Shown here: piece by piece, positions 50,666-61,370 of the stretch
How the letters are laid out: every line of letters begins with the position of its first letter
Numbering within the stretch: position 1 is the first letter of the stretch
Source of the DNA: Tenrec ecaudatus
Lineage: Eukaryota > Chordata > Mammalia > Afrosoricida > Tenrecidae
Length of the DNA: 64,000 nt
Assembly: GCF_050624435.1 (NCBI RefSeq)
Contig: NC_134534.1
Location: 64,441,501 to 64,505,500 of the forward strand
Direction of reading: 5' to 3'
Notes under the pieces: generated by a model
Database searches by the model: none
Told to the model about the DNA's origin: nothing
What the model saw: the letters and a program-made list of their open reading frames with translations, nothing else
Made by a program: the position numbers and the translations under genes

Positions 50666-51484
50666 TCCCAAGTTGATGGTGCCCTGCTGCCAAAAGATAT
50701 AGCGTCTGGGGTCTTAAAGGCTTGAAGACAAGCAGGCAACCATCTAGCTGAGAAGCAACAAAGCCCACATGGAAGAAGCACACCATCCCATGTGATTATG
50801 ACGTATCGAAGGGATGAGGTATCAGGCATCGAAGACCAAAAAATCATATCATTGTGAGTTAGGGGGAGTACAATGTGGAGACCCAAGGCCCATCTGTAGG
50901 CAACTGGACATCTCCTTATGGAAGGGTCACGGGGAGGAGACCAGCCAGTCAGAGGGCAGTGTAGCAACAATGAAACAAAGCTTTCCTCTAGTTCCTAAAT
51001 GCTTCCTCCCCACCCACTATCAGGATCCCAGTTCTACTTTACAAATCTGGCTAGACCAGAGGATGTACACTGGCAGATAGGAACTGGAAACACAGGGAAT
51101 CCATAATGAATGATCCCTTCAGGACCAGTGGTGAGAGAGGCAATACCAGGAGGATGGAGGGAGGGTGGGGTAGGGAGGGGGAACTGATTATAAGGATCTA
51201 CATATAACCTCCTCCCTGCGGGACAGACAACAGAAAAGTGGGTGAAGGAAGACATCGGACAATGTAAGATATGACAAAATAGTAATTTATAAATTATCAA
51301 GGGTTCATGACAGAGGGGGGAACGGGGAGGGAGGGGGAAAATGAGCTGCTGCCAGAGGCTTACGTGGAGCAAATGTTTTGAGAATGATGAGGGTAACAAA
51401 TGTACAGGGGTGCTTTACACAATTAATGTATGTATGGATTGTGATAAGAGTTGTATGAGCTCCCAATAAAATTATTTTAAAAAA
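50666..51484 (+). mobile_element. L1-type retroposon 3' end, copy D
   Basis: An 819 bp copy flanked by a perfect 12 bp duplication, gaaaggaattct, at 50654-50665 and 51485-51496. It begins just upstream of the tcttaaaggcttgaagac block and ends agctcccaataaaattattttaaaaaa. The perfect duplication and the A tail are hallmarks of target-primed reverse transcription. Confidence 0.9.
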
Positions 51485-51764
51485 GAAAGGAATTCTACCT
51501 TCACCCTCATCCATTGTATCTCTCTGTAGTTAGTATAGAATTCTCCTCACTTAAGCTTCAAATACTTTTTAGAGGTTTGACTTAATAAGCATTGAACTAA
51601 CAAGCTACAGAGCCATACAGTTACCAGAAGTTTTTGCCTATTAATTTATCACAAATGTTATAATTGCTGGAATAATTTTAGTATAAACTCTGGGAGCTAT
51701 ACCCAGAATACAGTGTTTACTTGCACAATAAGAGGAAAGAACATCATTATTATTCTTTTTAAAA

Positions 51765-52700
51765 TAGTTTTATTGCCATAATATACTATTGGCATTGTGT
51801 TAGTTTGGGTAGACTAGAAAACAAATCCATGGACACATGTATGTGTATAAGAAAGAGATTTATATAGCAGAGCAATTGAACATTGAGAAAATATCCCAGT
51901 CCAGATCAAGTCCATAAGTCTGATATTAGCCCATATGTCTGATACCAATCTATAAAGTCCTCTTCAGACTCAATGAAACACCTGCAATGATGCAGAATGA
52001 TCACAGGCCAGTGGGTAGAAAGCCTTTGGGTCCCATGGCGTTGTAAGCATCTCAGCGCTGGCAGGGGTCTCTATGTGGCTTCTCTGGCCTCGGAGGTCTG
52101 GTTGTATCAGGGTAGGTCCATGGGGATTCTCCAACTGAGGGCACTAGTTCCATGTGTCTCATCTGCTGCAATGTCTCCCAGGGAGTGACAGAGAGAGAAG
52201 CGTCTCCCACCTCCAAGGAGGATGTACCAGAATTCCCAGAATCCTCAGGAGAAGACCATGTCCACACAGAGGCCTCATTGGCTATGATCCGATTGACAGC
52301 CTAGACTCCACCCTTACACTCTTAATCCTCAAATTGACAAACGATTATATATCTACCAAAGGCATATATCAAATAATGTATCATTCAATCCTATTAAGAA
52401 GAGCGGTGTAATCATCACCACCATCAATTTCAGAACATTTTCTTCTCATGCTTACTGTTGTTAGCTCCCCATTTTCCCCGACTTCCCCTGCCACGCCCTA
52501 AAGTAGTTATTAGTCTAGCTGCTGCCTCTATAGGTTTACCAGTCCTGGATTTCATGTACAGACAATCATACAAACTCCAAGCAGGAAGCAAACCACAGAA
52601 CCCAACAACAGTGACTAGACAAAACAGAAAAATCTCAATCTAAAACAAAGCAGAAAATATTGAAAACCGTAATATGGGTTTAAGATGGGTCAAGTGAGAG
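51765..52700 (-). mobile_element. Old L1 fragment interrupted by a medium-reiteration repeat
   Basis: 51765-51788 (aaaatagttttattgccataa) and 52380-52700 (atcaccaccatcaatttcagaacattttc... tataggtttaccagtcctggatttcatg) are parts of one reversed L1 3' region. The 51789-52345 block between them is the second copy of the repeat at 10803 in opposite orientation (gttagtttgggtagactagaaaac at its left end). Confidence 0.6.
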
Positions 52701-52949
52701 ATAAGGGCTAACATTTTCGCCCAACAACAGCGGCCAGAGTGGACTTCACACTGCTCTCTGTCGGCTAACAAGGCCGCCCGTGTCCCTGGAGGCTGTCGGG
52801 AGATTCACTGGAGGCTCAGTCCTCAGGGGGACCCTGCAGATGAATGTTGGTCACACAGTCTTCTATAAACCAGGTGTTCATGACTGAAGTTCTGGTGCCA
52901 TCCCAGTGGCTTCCTTTATGCCGATTAGCATTTATACCGCATACTAGCT

Positions 52950-53140
52950 AATGGAGTCGCTGGTGGTGCAAGCAGGGAAACAGACTCAGCTGCTGACCCC
53001 AAAGTTGTCAAGTTGAGTCAAGAGATGTCTGGGAAGGAAGGTTTGGTGATCGTCCTTGAAAACCCTGTAGAGCGCAGTTCTATGCTCGCACCGCGGGGTT
53101 GCCCTGAGGTGGGATTAGCTGAAGCTGCAGTTGACAGAGC
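52950..53140 (+). mobile_element. Older AfroSINE, plus orientation
   Basis: ggagtcgctggtggtgcaagcagg, tgaaaaccctgtagagcgcagttctatgctcgcacc and ggggttgccctgaggtggg fit the older subfamily. Confidence 0.65.
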
Positions 53141-53364
53141 GCTAGTAAAAAGAATGATCTCTTTCCTGTACCTCGTGTGGGACTGCCCACAGGCCTGAAA
53201 GCATTGGGCTTCTCTGTATTTGATTTTAATTGATGTGTCCGCCTTGAGTTGGTGTTCTGCTCTAGAAGTTTAGAATGTATACTATGAGGCTAAAGCCGGA
53301 TCAGGTTTCTGACAGTACATAGATCAGCTCAATACTCTAAAGTTAGTGTGTGTGTACACACACG

Positions 53365-54040
53365 AGCTTCGTAAAGGGCCATGGAAAAGTTATATTTTAG
53401 TTCCATTTTTCTGTCAGGGGAAGCCAGCCCCTAACACATCATTATGGGTCCAGCAGGCACAATTGTACAGCGATAATAAGTAAAGATCATAGTAAAGTAA
53501 GAGAAGTAGTGAAATAAATGGAGTCGGACACAATTCATAGTAGCATGCTCACCTCAGCCCCGCTTGGTGGTCCACGTGGAGGGAGAGAGAAAATCTTTAA
53601 TGCTAGCCCAGGCTTTTTATCTTCTCTGGGGACATGCAAGCCCCCTAATTACAGGTGAGGACAAACATCACAGGAAGGGGCTGTGCTATAGGTAATACAG
53701 TAATGACGGGGGTGGCCTAGGGACATACATGCAATAGTAAGAGGAGGGATTGGGGTTTACATGTGACAAGACGGGCGGATCCTAGATTTAGGATGGCAAC
53801 TTAACTTTGGATGTCACAGAGCCAGTTTGGCCTGTTACCTGGCTCAACTGATCAGAGACCATTATTGGTAGGGTGTGAACACTTGGTCACAGGCCTCAGG
53901 GAGAAATAGTTTATTGTCCCCAGCAGCAGGGAGCGAGGCCTACCCTATATTCTGGTGACTGACTGCCCTCAGGGAGGATGTCTGTAAGCCTCTGACCTCT
54001 CCCCACAATATTTCCACACACATTTTGAAACTCCTTGGGT
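53365..54040. mobile_element. Palindromic MITE, copy 4, split by an LTR-like element
   Basis: The left arm agcttcgtaaagggccatggaaaagt... ttccattttt (53365-53410) and right arm tttccacacacattttgaaactcctt (54011-54036) are inverted partners of the same MITE family. The two are separated by 596 bp of unrelated sequence. Confidence 0.6.
53412..54007. mobile_element. Probable solo LTR
   Basis: The insertion that splits the MITE begins tgtcaggggaagcc and ends tctccccaca, giving TG...CA termini. It is 596 bp long, a normal LTR length. Flanks are atttttc (53405-53411) and atatttc (54008-54014), 7-mers with one mismatch; that is longer than the usual 4-6 bp for LTR elements. No internal retroviral coding region and no second LTR are seen. 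Orientation is unresolved. Confidence 0.5.
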
Positions 54041-54060
54041 TGTGTGTGTAGAAACCTAAA

Positions 54061-54400
54061 CATACTGCCATCGAGTCAGCTTGGACTTACAGTGACTCCT
54101 GGTAGTAAAGGAGCCCTGGTGATGTCAGATAACTGGTGGACTGCTAAGCACAGGTCAGTGGTTCAAATCTATCACCGGTCGCTCCTTGGGAGAAATAAAT
54201 ACTGCTCCCATCAATATTTCTAGCTTCAGAAGACCTACATAGGGTCCATCTGAGTTGGACTCAATGGCAGTAGGTTTGGTTAGCTATAGGACAGAGTAGA
54301 ATTGCCTCTTAAGGGAGCAAAATATCTCATCTTTCTCCTTCCAGAAGGCTGGTAGGTTTGAACCAACTTTTCAATTAGCAGCCCAATGCTTAAGCCCTCG
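54061..54400 (-). mobile_element. AfroSINE interrupted by another AfroSINE
   Basis: Outer copy, reversed: 54061-54109 (catactgccatcgagtcagcttgg) and 54281-54400 (ataggacagagtagaattgcc... ctggtaggtttgaacc... gcagcccaatgcttaag). Between them lies the inner plus-orientation copy 54110-54280, starting ggagccctggtgatg and ending ggcagtaggtttggt. Confidence 0.78.
54110..54280 (+). mobile_element. AfroSINE nested inside an inverted AfroSINE
   Basis: ggagccctggtgatgtcagataac, ggtcagtggttcaaatctatc, ttggactcaatggcagtaggtttgg. The middle is shorter than usual. I did not find a clean target duplication. Confidence 0.82.
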
Positions 54401-55665
54401 TCCATATCTCTTAGTTATATTTTTCAAGAAATGTGTGTATATATCTTCCCATTGAGATTCCTGCATGTAAAACCTATTCAGCATAATGTAAGTCACGATT
54501 CCTATAGAAAGTCCTTCAGAATGAGTGACATGGATTTTCCAGGGCTCAGAGGAAATCTCAAGGACTATAAGACATGGAGATGAATGAGTGCCAATTTTGG
54601 AGTTTTGGTTGGTTCCCAGCCTGGAGAATATACCCATTTCTGGGACTCCCTGGATACCCACCTGCAGAGAACCTGCAGGAGAGCGTCCTCTGTTCTCTGT
54701 GGGCCTGACCTGATCCCATGTTTGGGACCAAGGATGCCAGAGGACCCTGGAAAGTTTGAGCAGAGATGAGAATGTTTGTTAAACTGTTGTCTCACTATGT
54801 TACCATTTAAGCCTTGCATTTTACATCTAAAATAAAAAGAAAATGGGAAGACTTTGGTACCCAGCTCGTAGGAGTTTGGAGAACAGTGGTAAGTGAATGT
54901 CTCCGCACAGTTAGGAACACTTGCTGTTGGTGCCTGTAGTCAGTGCGGACTCAGGGTGGTCTTACCTGCGACAGAGCAAAGTGCTGCCTGGCTCCTATGC
55001 TATCTCATGGTCACTCATACGGTTGAGTCTATTGTCACTTTACTTCCATCTTCCCATACGATTTGGAAGCTCCCTCGTATATTTGTAGTGTTTTTCAACC
55101 AATGGGACTCATTTTGTAGCATGGTCTCAGGGACTTCTGCCTGATCCCTTACGGCTTCCATTGGCTAATCTAGGGAGTTGATCGCAAGGGCTACCCCACC
55201 ACCACCCCCGTCTGTCTGTCTGTACACAGACCCTGGTGTATTTGAAGCACTGTAGACATAGCTTCCAACCACAGCAACATGCAGCAAGCAATTCAACAGG
55301 CTGACAAATGGGTGGTGCAAGAAGCACTTAGGAGACACTAAAGAAACCAACAATTAGCTTTTCGATTCTTATGTGCTAAAGCGTTGGAAAATACAGTCCT
55401 TGCTTCTCAGCTCACATTCTAGATCAGGAGGCTGAGGAGAAAAACAGCAGGTTATGGGTTACATGATGTGAGCGGCTAAGTGAAATAGAGTACAGGATAT
55501 GTGAACAGTCGTCCATCAGAGGGACCCACACTGGAAGAATCAAAAGGCTTCTATGATGGACTCTCAAACGGGTCTTGAGACCAGTAACTAAGTAACTAGC
55601 GAACAGGAGATGGAAAGGCTTTCCAAGGAGAGGGAGTGGCATGAGCATGAGGAGGCTTGCTTCTT

Positions 55666-57591
55666 CTTTTTTTAAAATCATTTTATTGTGGGCTCCTACA
55701 ACTCTTATCACAATCCATACATATGTCCATTGTGTCAAGCACATTTGTATATTTGTTGCCATCGTTATTCTCAAAACATTTTCTTTCTACTTGAGCCCTT
55801 GGGATCAGTTCCTTCCTCCCCCACCCTCCCTCCCTCCCTCCCTCCCTCCCTCACCCTTGATAATTAAAAAAATTTTTTTTTCATGTCTTACACTGTTTGA
55901 CGTCTCCCTTCACCCACTTTTCTGTTATCCATCCCCCAGGGAGGAGGTTATATGTAGATCCTTGTGATTGGTTCCCCCTTTCTCCCCCACCTCCCCTTAC
56001 CCTCCTGGTATCTCTACTCTCATTATTGGTCCTGAGAAGTTTATCTGTCCTGGACTCCCTGCGTTTCCAGCTCAGATCTGTACCAGTGTACATCCTCTGG
56101 TCTAGCCAGCTTTATAAGGTATAACTGGGATCATGATAGTTGGGGGAGGGAAGGGGTGGAAGCATTAAGGAACTAGAGGAAAGTTGTATGTTTCACCATT
56201 GCTACCCTGCACCCTGACTGGCTCATCTCCCCAAGACCCTTCTGTAAGGGGATGTCCAGTTGCCTATAGATGGGCTTTTGGGTCTCCACTCCTCATTCAC
56301 AATGATGTGATTTTTTTGTTGTTGTTGTTCTTTGATGCCTGGTACCTGATGCTATTGACATCTTATGATCACACAGGCTGATGTGCTTCTTCCATGTGGG
56401 CTTTGTTGCTTCTCAGCTAGATGGCTGCTTGTTTATCTTCAGCCCTTTAAGACCCCAGATGCTATATCTTTTGATAGCCAGGCACCATCGGCTTTCTTCA
56501 CCACATTTGCTCATGCACCCATTTGTCTTTGGCGATCGTGTCAGGAAGGTGAGCATCATGGAACGCCAGTTTCCTAGAACAAAGTGTTCTTGCATTGAGG
56601 GAGTATTTGTGTAGAGGCCCAATGTCCATCTGCGACCTTAATACTAAACCTATACATATATGCACATAGATCTATTTCCCCATCCTCATATATAAATATA
56701 TTTACATATGTACATGCCTTTACTTAGATCTCTATAAATGTCCTTGCCTCCTAGTTCTTTCCTCTGTTTCCTTTTACTTTTCTCTTGTCCCACTATCATG
56801 CTCAGCCTTCATTTGTGTTTCAGTAATTCCTCTCGGTTACATTGCCCTTGATCAAGCCCCACCAGGCCTCCTCACCATCGATTTTGGATCACTTGTTTTT
56901 CCCTTGTCCCTGGTTTTATTAACACTTCCTTTCCATTCCCCGCCACCCCCTTTCTCACCCCCCACCCCCCACCGAACCAAACCATTGGTCCTGCTGTTTT
57001 CTCCTCCAGATTGTTATCTAGTTAGACCTGCTGAGATAATAATATGCATAAAACAGAGCAAAACAAAACAACAATGACAAAGAAAGAAAAGCCTGTAAAT
57101 AGTTCAAGGTCTGTTTGTTGACCTTTAAGAGTGTTTTCAGGTCGAGGCTGATGGGGTGCCATGCCCGGGCCTCAAAGTCTATTTTTGGTGTTCCCTCGGA
57201 CCTTCCTTGCTCTGCTCCCTTTGCTGTTCTGTTGCACGCCCTTAGTGTTTTTCCTCAGTGTGTGGGGTCAGACCAGGCACAATTCCCACAGCGTATCTCC
57301 AGTCCCCTTTAGGGCTATGGGTCCGTGAGGGATGCTGAGTCTCATAGTGGGGCCAGCCATATCGTCTTCTCTGTGGATTGGCTGCTCTGAGTGGGGATAT
57401 CGTCCTCAGGGCTTGGTGGGCCAGCATGTGCTCCACCCTTTCTTCCTCCGTCTTCATTCGCCCCCGTGTGCTCTGATCAGACTTATCCCTCTCCCTGAGC
57501 TGCAGCTTCAGTGCTGTCCTCTGAAGTGAATTATTCTGCCAGGAGAGGGGACTGTCCACATAGTTGAGATTGGGGCCAGCCCCTCAGACAT
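55666..57591 (-). mobile_element. L1-type retroposon, copy E, 1.93 kb with perfect TSD
   Basis: The longest complete copy. Its tail starts at 55666 (tttttttaaaatcattttattgtgggctcc). The 5' end is at 57591 (gacatgaggggctgg on the minus strand). A perfect 14 bp duplication, gaggcttgcttctt, lies at 55652-55665 and 57592-57605. Across 1926 bp no long open frame exists; the largest minus-strand frame (57242-57559, about 105 codons) shows no reverse transcriptase, endonuclease or L1 ORF1/ORF2 motif I can recognise. It is either an unusually long L1 3' untranslated region or a non-autonomous L1-dependent element. Confidence 0.85.
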
Positions 57592-57689
57592 GAGGCTTGC
57601 TTCTTGCCTTGCAAAAATTTTGTCGTCATGCATGTGTGAATTAGAGCACGTGAGGCCGTTCATGGAATTCGTGGCTGAAAACACAAACT

Positions 57690-57850
57690 GTGCTGCCGAC
57701 AGGCTAGTCTAGGTTCCAAGCCCGGCGCTGCCACTGAGGCATCGGTGACTTATTCAAGTGAGTTGAGCGTTCCACGCCCCGCGTCCTTTGATCTGTAACA
57801 CGGAGGTAAGCACGGTGGTAGCTCCCTTGCAAGCTTACTGTGAGCACTGG
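57690..57850 (+). repeat. MIR element
   Basis: gtctaggttccaagcccggcgctgccactgagg, gtgacttattcaagtgagttgagcg and gatctgtaacacggaggtaagcacggtgg follow the MIR order (gaatcccggctctgccact... tctgtaaaatggggataataa). Confidence 0.7.
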
Positions 57851-57854
57851 GCAA

Positions 57855-57930
57855 GCTGCTGCCAAAAAGTGCATGGGAAGATTCCATTGTCTTCTCCCGC
57901 CATCTCCCACGAACTTTATGAGCCCCTCCT
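57855..57930. mobile_element. Palindromic mariner-like MITE, copy 5
   Basis: ctgctgccaaaaagtgcatgggaagatt at the left and atctcccacgaactttatgagcccctcc at the right are inverted partners of the family. Confidence 0.62.
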
Positions 57931-57989
57931 CCCTTTCATAAATTTGAAGCGCTGAGATTAGTATATAGTTGATAAATGCTATGTGTGTG

Positions 57990-58150
57990 TGTGGCGGGGG
58001 GGCGGTATTAAAGGTTTTGTGTTAGAGTCACTGTTACGATCACGTTAGCCAACACTCCATGAGTGCCTGCTCTGTGTGAAGCAGTCTGACATAGGTCCTG
58101 GGAGAAAATGAGCCGGTCCCCTTCCTCGGGGACCGTCTGATGCAAGATGG
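57990..58150 (+). repeat. Possible L2-type relic
   Basis: catgagtgcctgctctgtgtgaagcagtctgacataggtcctggg resembles an L2 3' consensus (gagcacctactatgtgccaggcactgtgctaggtgctggg). A short G run precedes it at 57993-58002. Confidence 0.4.
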
Positions 58151-58984
58151 AGACGGGACCGTAGGCAGCTAGCAGTGCAGCTTGAAACCGCACCAGAGAG
58201 AGCTGCGTGCGATTCAAGCCTTCTCAAGGAGCAACCTGAGAAAAGAACTTTGCTCCAAAGAGGAAGAGAAAGACGTGGGGAGAGCAAGTTTGATGCAGGA
58301 CTTTTGCAAGGAGTTCCTCCCGACTCACTTTGGTTTAGTCTTCTGTGAATCAGGCCAGGTGCTCCCAAGCCTGCTGTTTGCCCTATTTCATCCACTGTGG
58401 CCGAATTAATCTTGGCTCCTCTCCCTATTTACCCAGAGCGCGTTCAGAAGCTTCCTTAAAATGGAGAGAAGTGAACAAGGTCGGTTTATATCGTTGGTTT
58501 CACTATTCAGTGGCCCGAAGTGTGCAGAGAAGCAAAAGCCATGAGAGCTGAGGCACTCTTAGCGCCATGGGACTGGTCCCCTGGCTCTGGGCCTTTAAGC
58601 TCACTCGCTCTGCCGCTCCTGTGGGGACCAGTGAGTTCCAGTGCGCCTCTGATGCCCACATTAAAAGCAGCGCCCCTAGATTTCAGCTGGCCACCCACGT
58701 CCCTCCCCTCCTACAGACCAGAGTGAAATTGACCATTGTGTTTTTAGCTTTGCCCTGCAGCAGAGGAGTGCGCTGGTCCATGCATTGGTAGGGAGGTCCC
58801 TTCTTCAGAAAGTACCAGCTCACAGATGGGAGGTCTCTGTCTCTTGGCCCCCGGATCTTCCAACAGAAATAACTTAGCGGTATGGGCATGTACCTGGCAT
58901 CGTTCCATCATTTCAGCTCTCTTACAGTGTCTCCCTCATTTGCTCTGTCTGGTTCTGGGAAGAGAAGCTTTTAAATCAGCTCTC

Positions 58985-59191
58985 CGGAGCCTGGGTGGCA
59001 TAGCGGTTATGCTTTGGGCTATGATCCATATCGTCATCGGTTCAAAACCATCAGCCACTCCTCGGGAGAAAGATGGCGCCTTCTACTGTGTGAAGCGTTA
59101 CATTCTCAGAATCCCACAGAGGCGGTTCTGCCCTGACTTACAGGGTCTCTCTAAGTTGGTATCAATTCACTGGCAGTGACTTTGGTTTGGA
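58985..59191 (+). mobile_element. AfroSINE, plus orientation, first of tandem pair
   Basis: ggagcctgggtggcatagcggttatgc, cagccactcctcgggagaaagatgg, ggcggttctgccctgacttacagg, actggcagtgactttggtttgg. It is nearly complete. Confidence 0.87.
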
Positions 59192-59350
59192 GGTGCTTAA
59201 ATGTTGGGCTACTGATCACAAGGTCAGCACTATGGACCCACCAGCAACACTCTGGAGAAGAGGCTTTCTACTCAAGTGAAGAGTTACAGTCTGGGAAAGC
59301 CACAGGGTCGCTCTGAGTCTGAATCAACCTGGTGATAGTGAGCTGAGAAT
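59192..59350 (+). mobile_element. AfroSINE, plus orientation, second of tandem pair
   Basis: It begins inside the tRNA-like region (gtgcttaaatgttgggctactgatcacaaggtcagc) immediately after the tail of the previous copy, and ends aatcaacctggtgatagtgag. Its 5' head is missing. Confidence 0.78.
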
Positions 59351-59510
59351 CCAGTTAGCCGTGCCAGAAATCAAGGAAGAAGTGACTTTGAACTGCCTTG
59401 CAGAGGATTTCAGAAGAGAATTTCACATTTTCCTGTGCAAAGAAATCCTCCCAATAGCGCTCGGTGTTGCTCAGAGGAGGTCGGGAACTGATCCGGAAGC
59501 CCTTCCGCAT

Positions 59511-59690
59511 TATGGTACAGTGGATAAGGGCATAGACCGTGCAGCAGCCAACTGACTTGACTTCGCCACGCCTCCTCTGTAAAAAGTTTCCTCATCTGTA
59601 AAACAACGATAATCATATCTCCTCCCAGGGCTGCATGTCTAAAATGCTTGGAACTATGCTTAGCACCAGCACACACTGTGCAAGGGTGAC
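59511..59690 (+). repeat. MIR element
   Basis: tggtacagtggataagggcatagacc, gtttcctcatctgtaaaacaacgataatcatatctcc and aaatgcttggaactatgcttagcacc match MIR, including the 3' part of the core. Confidence 0.75.
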
Positions 59691-59745
59691 CTTTTTAGGG
59701 GGCGTGCAGAAGATGCTCATGGGTTGTATCTAAGGCCAAGATTTT

Positions 59746-59915
59746 TCCTGGGTGGCACAAACAGTTAAGAGCCTGACTGCTAGGTTGATGAATTCCAATC
59801 CACTCAGAGGCACCTCAGCAGAGAAGCCTCGAAATCCACTTCTGAAAAGTCACAACCATGAAGACCCTGGACTTGGGGTGGACAGCATCAACTCAGCGAC
59901 TTCAACGACGATGAA
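59746..59915 (+). mobile_element. Older AfroSINE, plus orientation
   Basis: tgggtggcacaaacagttaagagcc, gaattccaatccactcagaggcacc and gaagaccctggacttggggtgg fit the older subfamily. The tail is eroded. Confidence 0.6.
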
Positions 59916-60514
59916 GATAGGATCATCCTTGTGAAGCACTGTTATGCTTTTGTAAAGTTCAATTAATATGCCTGTTCGCTTATTAGTTGAGTGGAAGGTC
60001 TTTGGCATTCACTGGCCTCTAAGAGAAAGAGAGAGAACAAATTGAAAAGATTCTCTACCAAATCCTGTGGTTAGGGAATCGTTTTCTCATAATACCTCCC
60101 ACATGGGAAGGGCAACATTTGATCTGCAGTATACCTAGCCACACCTCTGTTTGAGATTCCTGAAGGGTGTGTGCACACTGTGGACATAAAGACAGACATG
60201 TGTGATGCAGCTTTTCTGTTTGAGACCCAGGCCAACTTGATTCGGCACTGCAGGTTGTGTGCTATGGAAATGTCAACTGCTTTTAGCTGAACACCTGTGT
60301 CTTTGTCCTGGCTCCTGCCTGACCGAGCAGAGTTTGATTGTACTTCCCTTTTCCACACGGTTTCTTTTCTTGCTTCCCACAATGCATGCTCTTCGTTCCA
60401 CAATGCATGTCCTCAGAAGAGACAGTCCTTTGAAATAGGAGTTCGATGCATCCTAGAGAAGTGAGCTCCTAGTACAAGTCACACCTTAGAAGACCCTTGA
60501 ACACACTACGCCGA

Positions 60515-60790
60515 GGAGGAAGTCAGGCCTAAAAGGACAAATAGTGTACGATCCCACGTATATGGAATCTCTCTGATAGGCACTTTCACAGACGCGCTTA
60601 TTAGTTGTTACCAGGTGCTGGGGTGGATGGAGGGAGCAGTGGGGGTTACCGCTTCAAGGGCATCGAGTTTCTGTTTGGAGAGATGCAGACGTTTTAGAAA
60701 TGGCTCCTGGTAAAGGCTGCACAACGTGGTGAGTGTAAAATTCTCACTGGATTGCACCCTTCCAAATAATTAAAATGGCAAACTCTGTGT
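60515..60790 (+). mobile_element. Old L1 3' end, plus orientation
   Basis: aggacaaatagtgtacgatcccacgtatatgg, gttaccaggtgctggggtgg, gagtttctgtttgg, tggtaaaggctgcacaacgtggtg and aattaaaatggcaaac match the 3' end of old mammalian L1 elements. Confidence 0.75.
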
Positions 60791-60798
60791 ATGTTTGT

Positions 60799-61370
60799 CT
60801 TAGTTTCTTCATGCTGCTATAACAAGGTGGTGGTTTTAAAGAACAGCCACTTATTTTCTCACAGTTTAGGAGGCGAGAAGGCTGAACTCTGGGCACCGCT
60901 CTAGCGGAAGGCTCTCTGGCTGCAAGAGGATTGCTTCTTTAGCCCCAGTGTCCCTCAGTGCCTTGCCAGTTGTATGCGCCGTGGCATTTGTCTTCCTCCG
61001 TACGTACTTGTTGGTCTCTGTGTGTGTGCTGTTGCTTAGAACCCAGAAATGATTATGTTTAGGGCATACTTTACACTGACATGCCTGGTAGCATAGTGGT
61101 TATGTGTTGGGTTGGGAACTGCAAGGCCAATGGTTCAAAACCATCAGCCACACTCCTCGGGAGAAAGATGAGGCTTTCTACTCCTGTTAAGAATCTCAGA
61201 AACCCACAGGAGAAGTTCTGTCCTGTCCTCTGGGGTCCCTGTCAGTTGGCATTGACTCAGTGACAATGAGTTTACACTGATATGGCCTCATTAACAAAGA
61301 AAACCCTATTTCCAAATGGGATTGGGATTCTAACTGATATTTGGGGTTGACAGTGTTGAATCTATAACTA
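60799..61370 (+). mobile_element. Medium-reiteration repeat interrupted by AfroSINE
   Basis: tcttagtttcttcatgctgctataac, cttattttctcacagtttaggagg, then after the SINE tatggcctcattaacaaagaaaaccctatttccaaatggg. It is the same repeat class as 14535-14922 and 44393-44785. Confidence 0.65.
61080..61270 (+). mobile_element. AfroSINE with perfect 10 bp TSD
   Basis: Full order from catgcctggtagcatagtggttatg to gactcagtgacaatgag. The flanks are tttacactga at 61070-61079 and 61271-61280, a perfect duplication. This shows L1-type retroposition of the SINE. It is one of the less diverged copies. Confidence 0.9.

Noticed and set aside
57242-57559. 105-codon minus-strand frame in copy E as possible L1 ORF2 end
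   Set aside because: It has no resemblance to the ORF2 C-terminus that I can recognise. I kept the element as non-coding but flagged the check in findings.
58985-59080. tRNA gene candidates in the SINE heads
   Set aside because: The A-box and B-box remnants belong to tRNA-derived SINEs. No intact cloverleaf with an acceptor stem is present.
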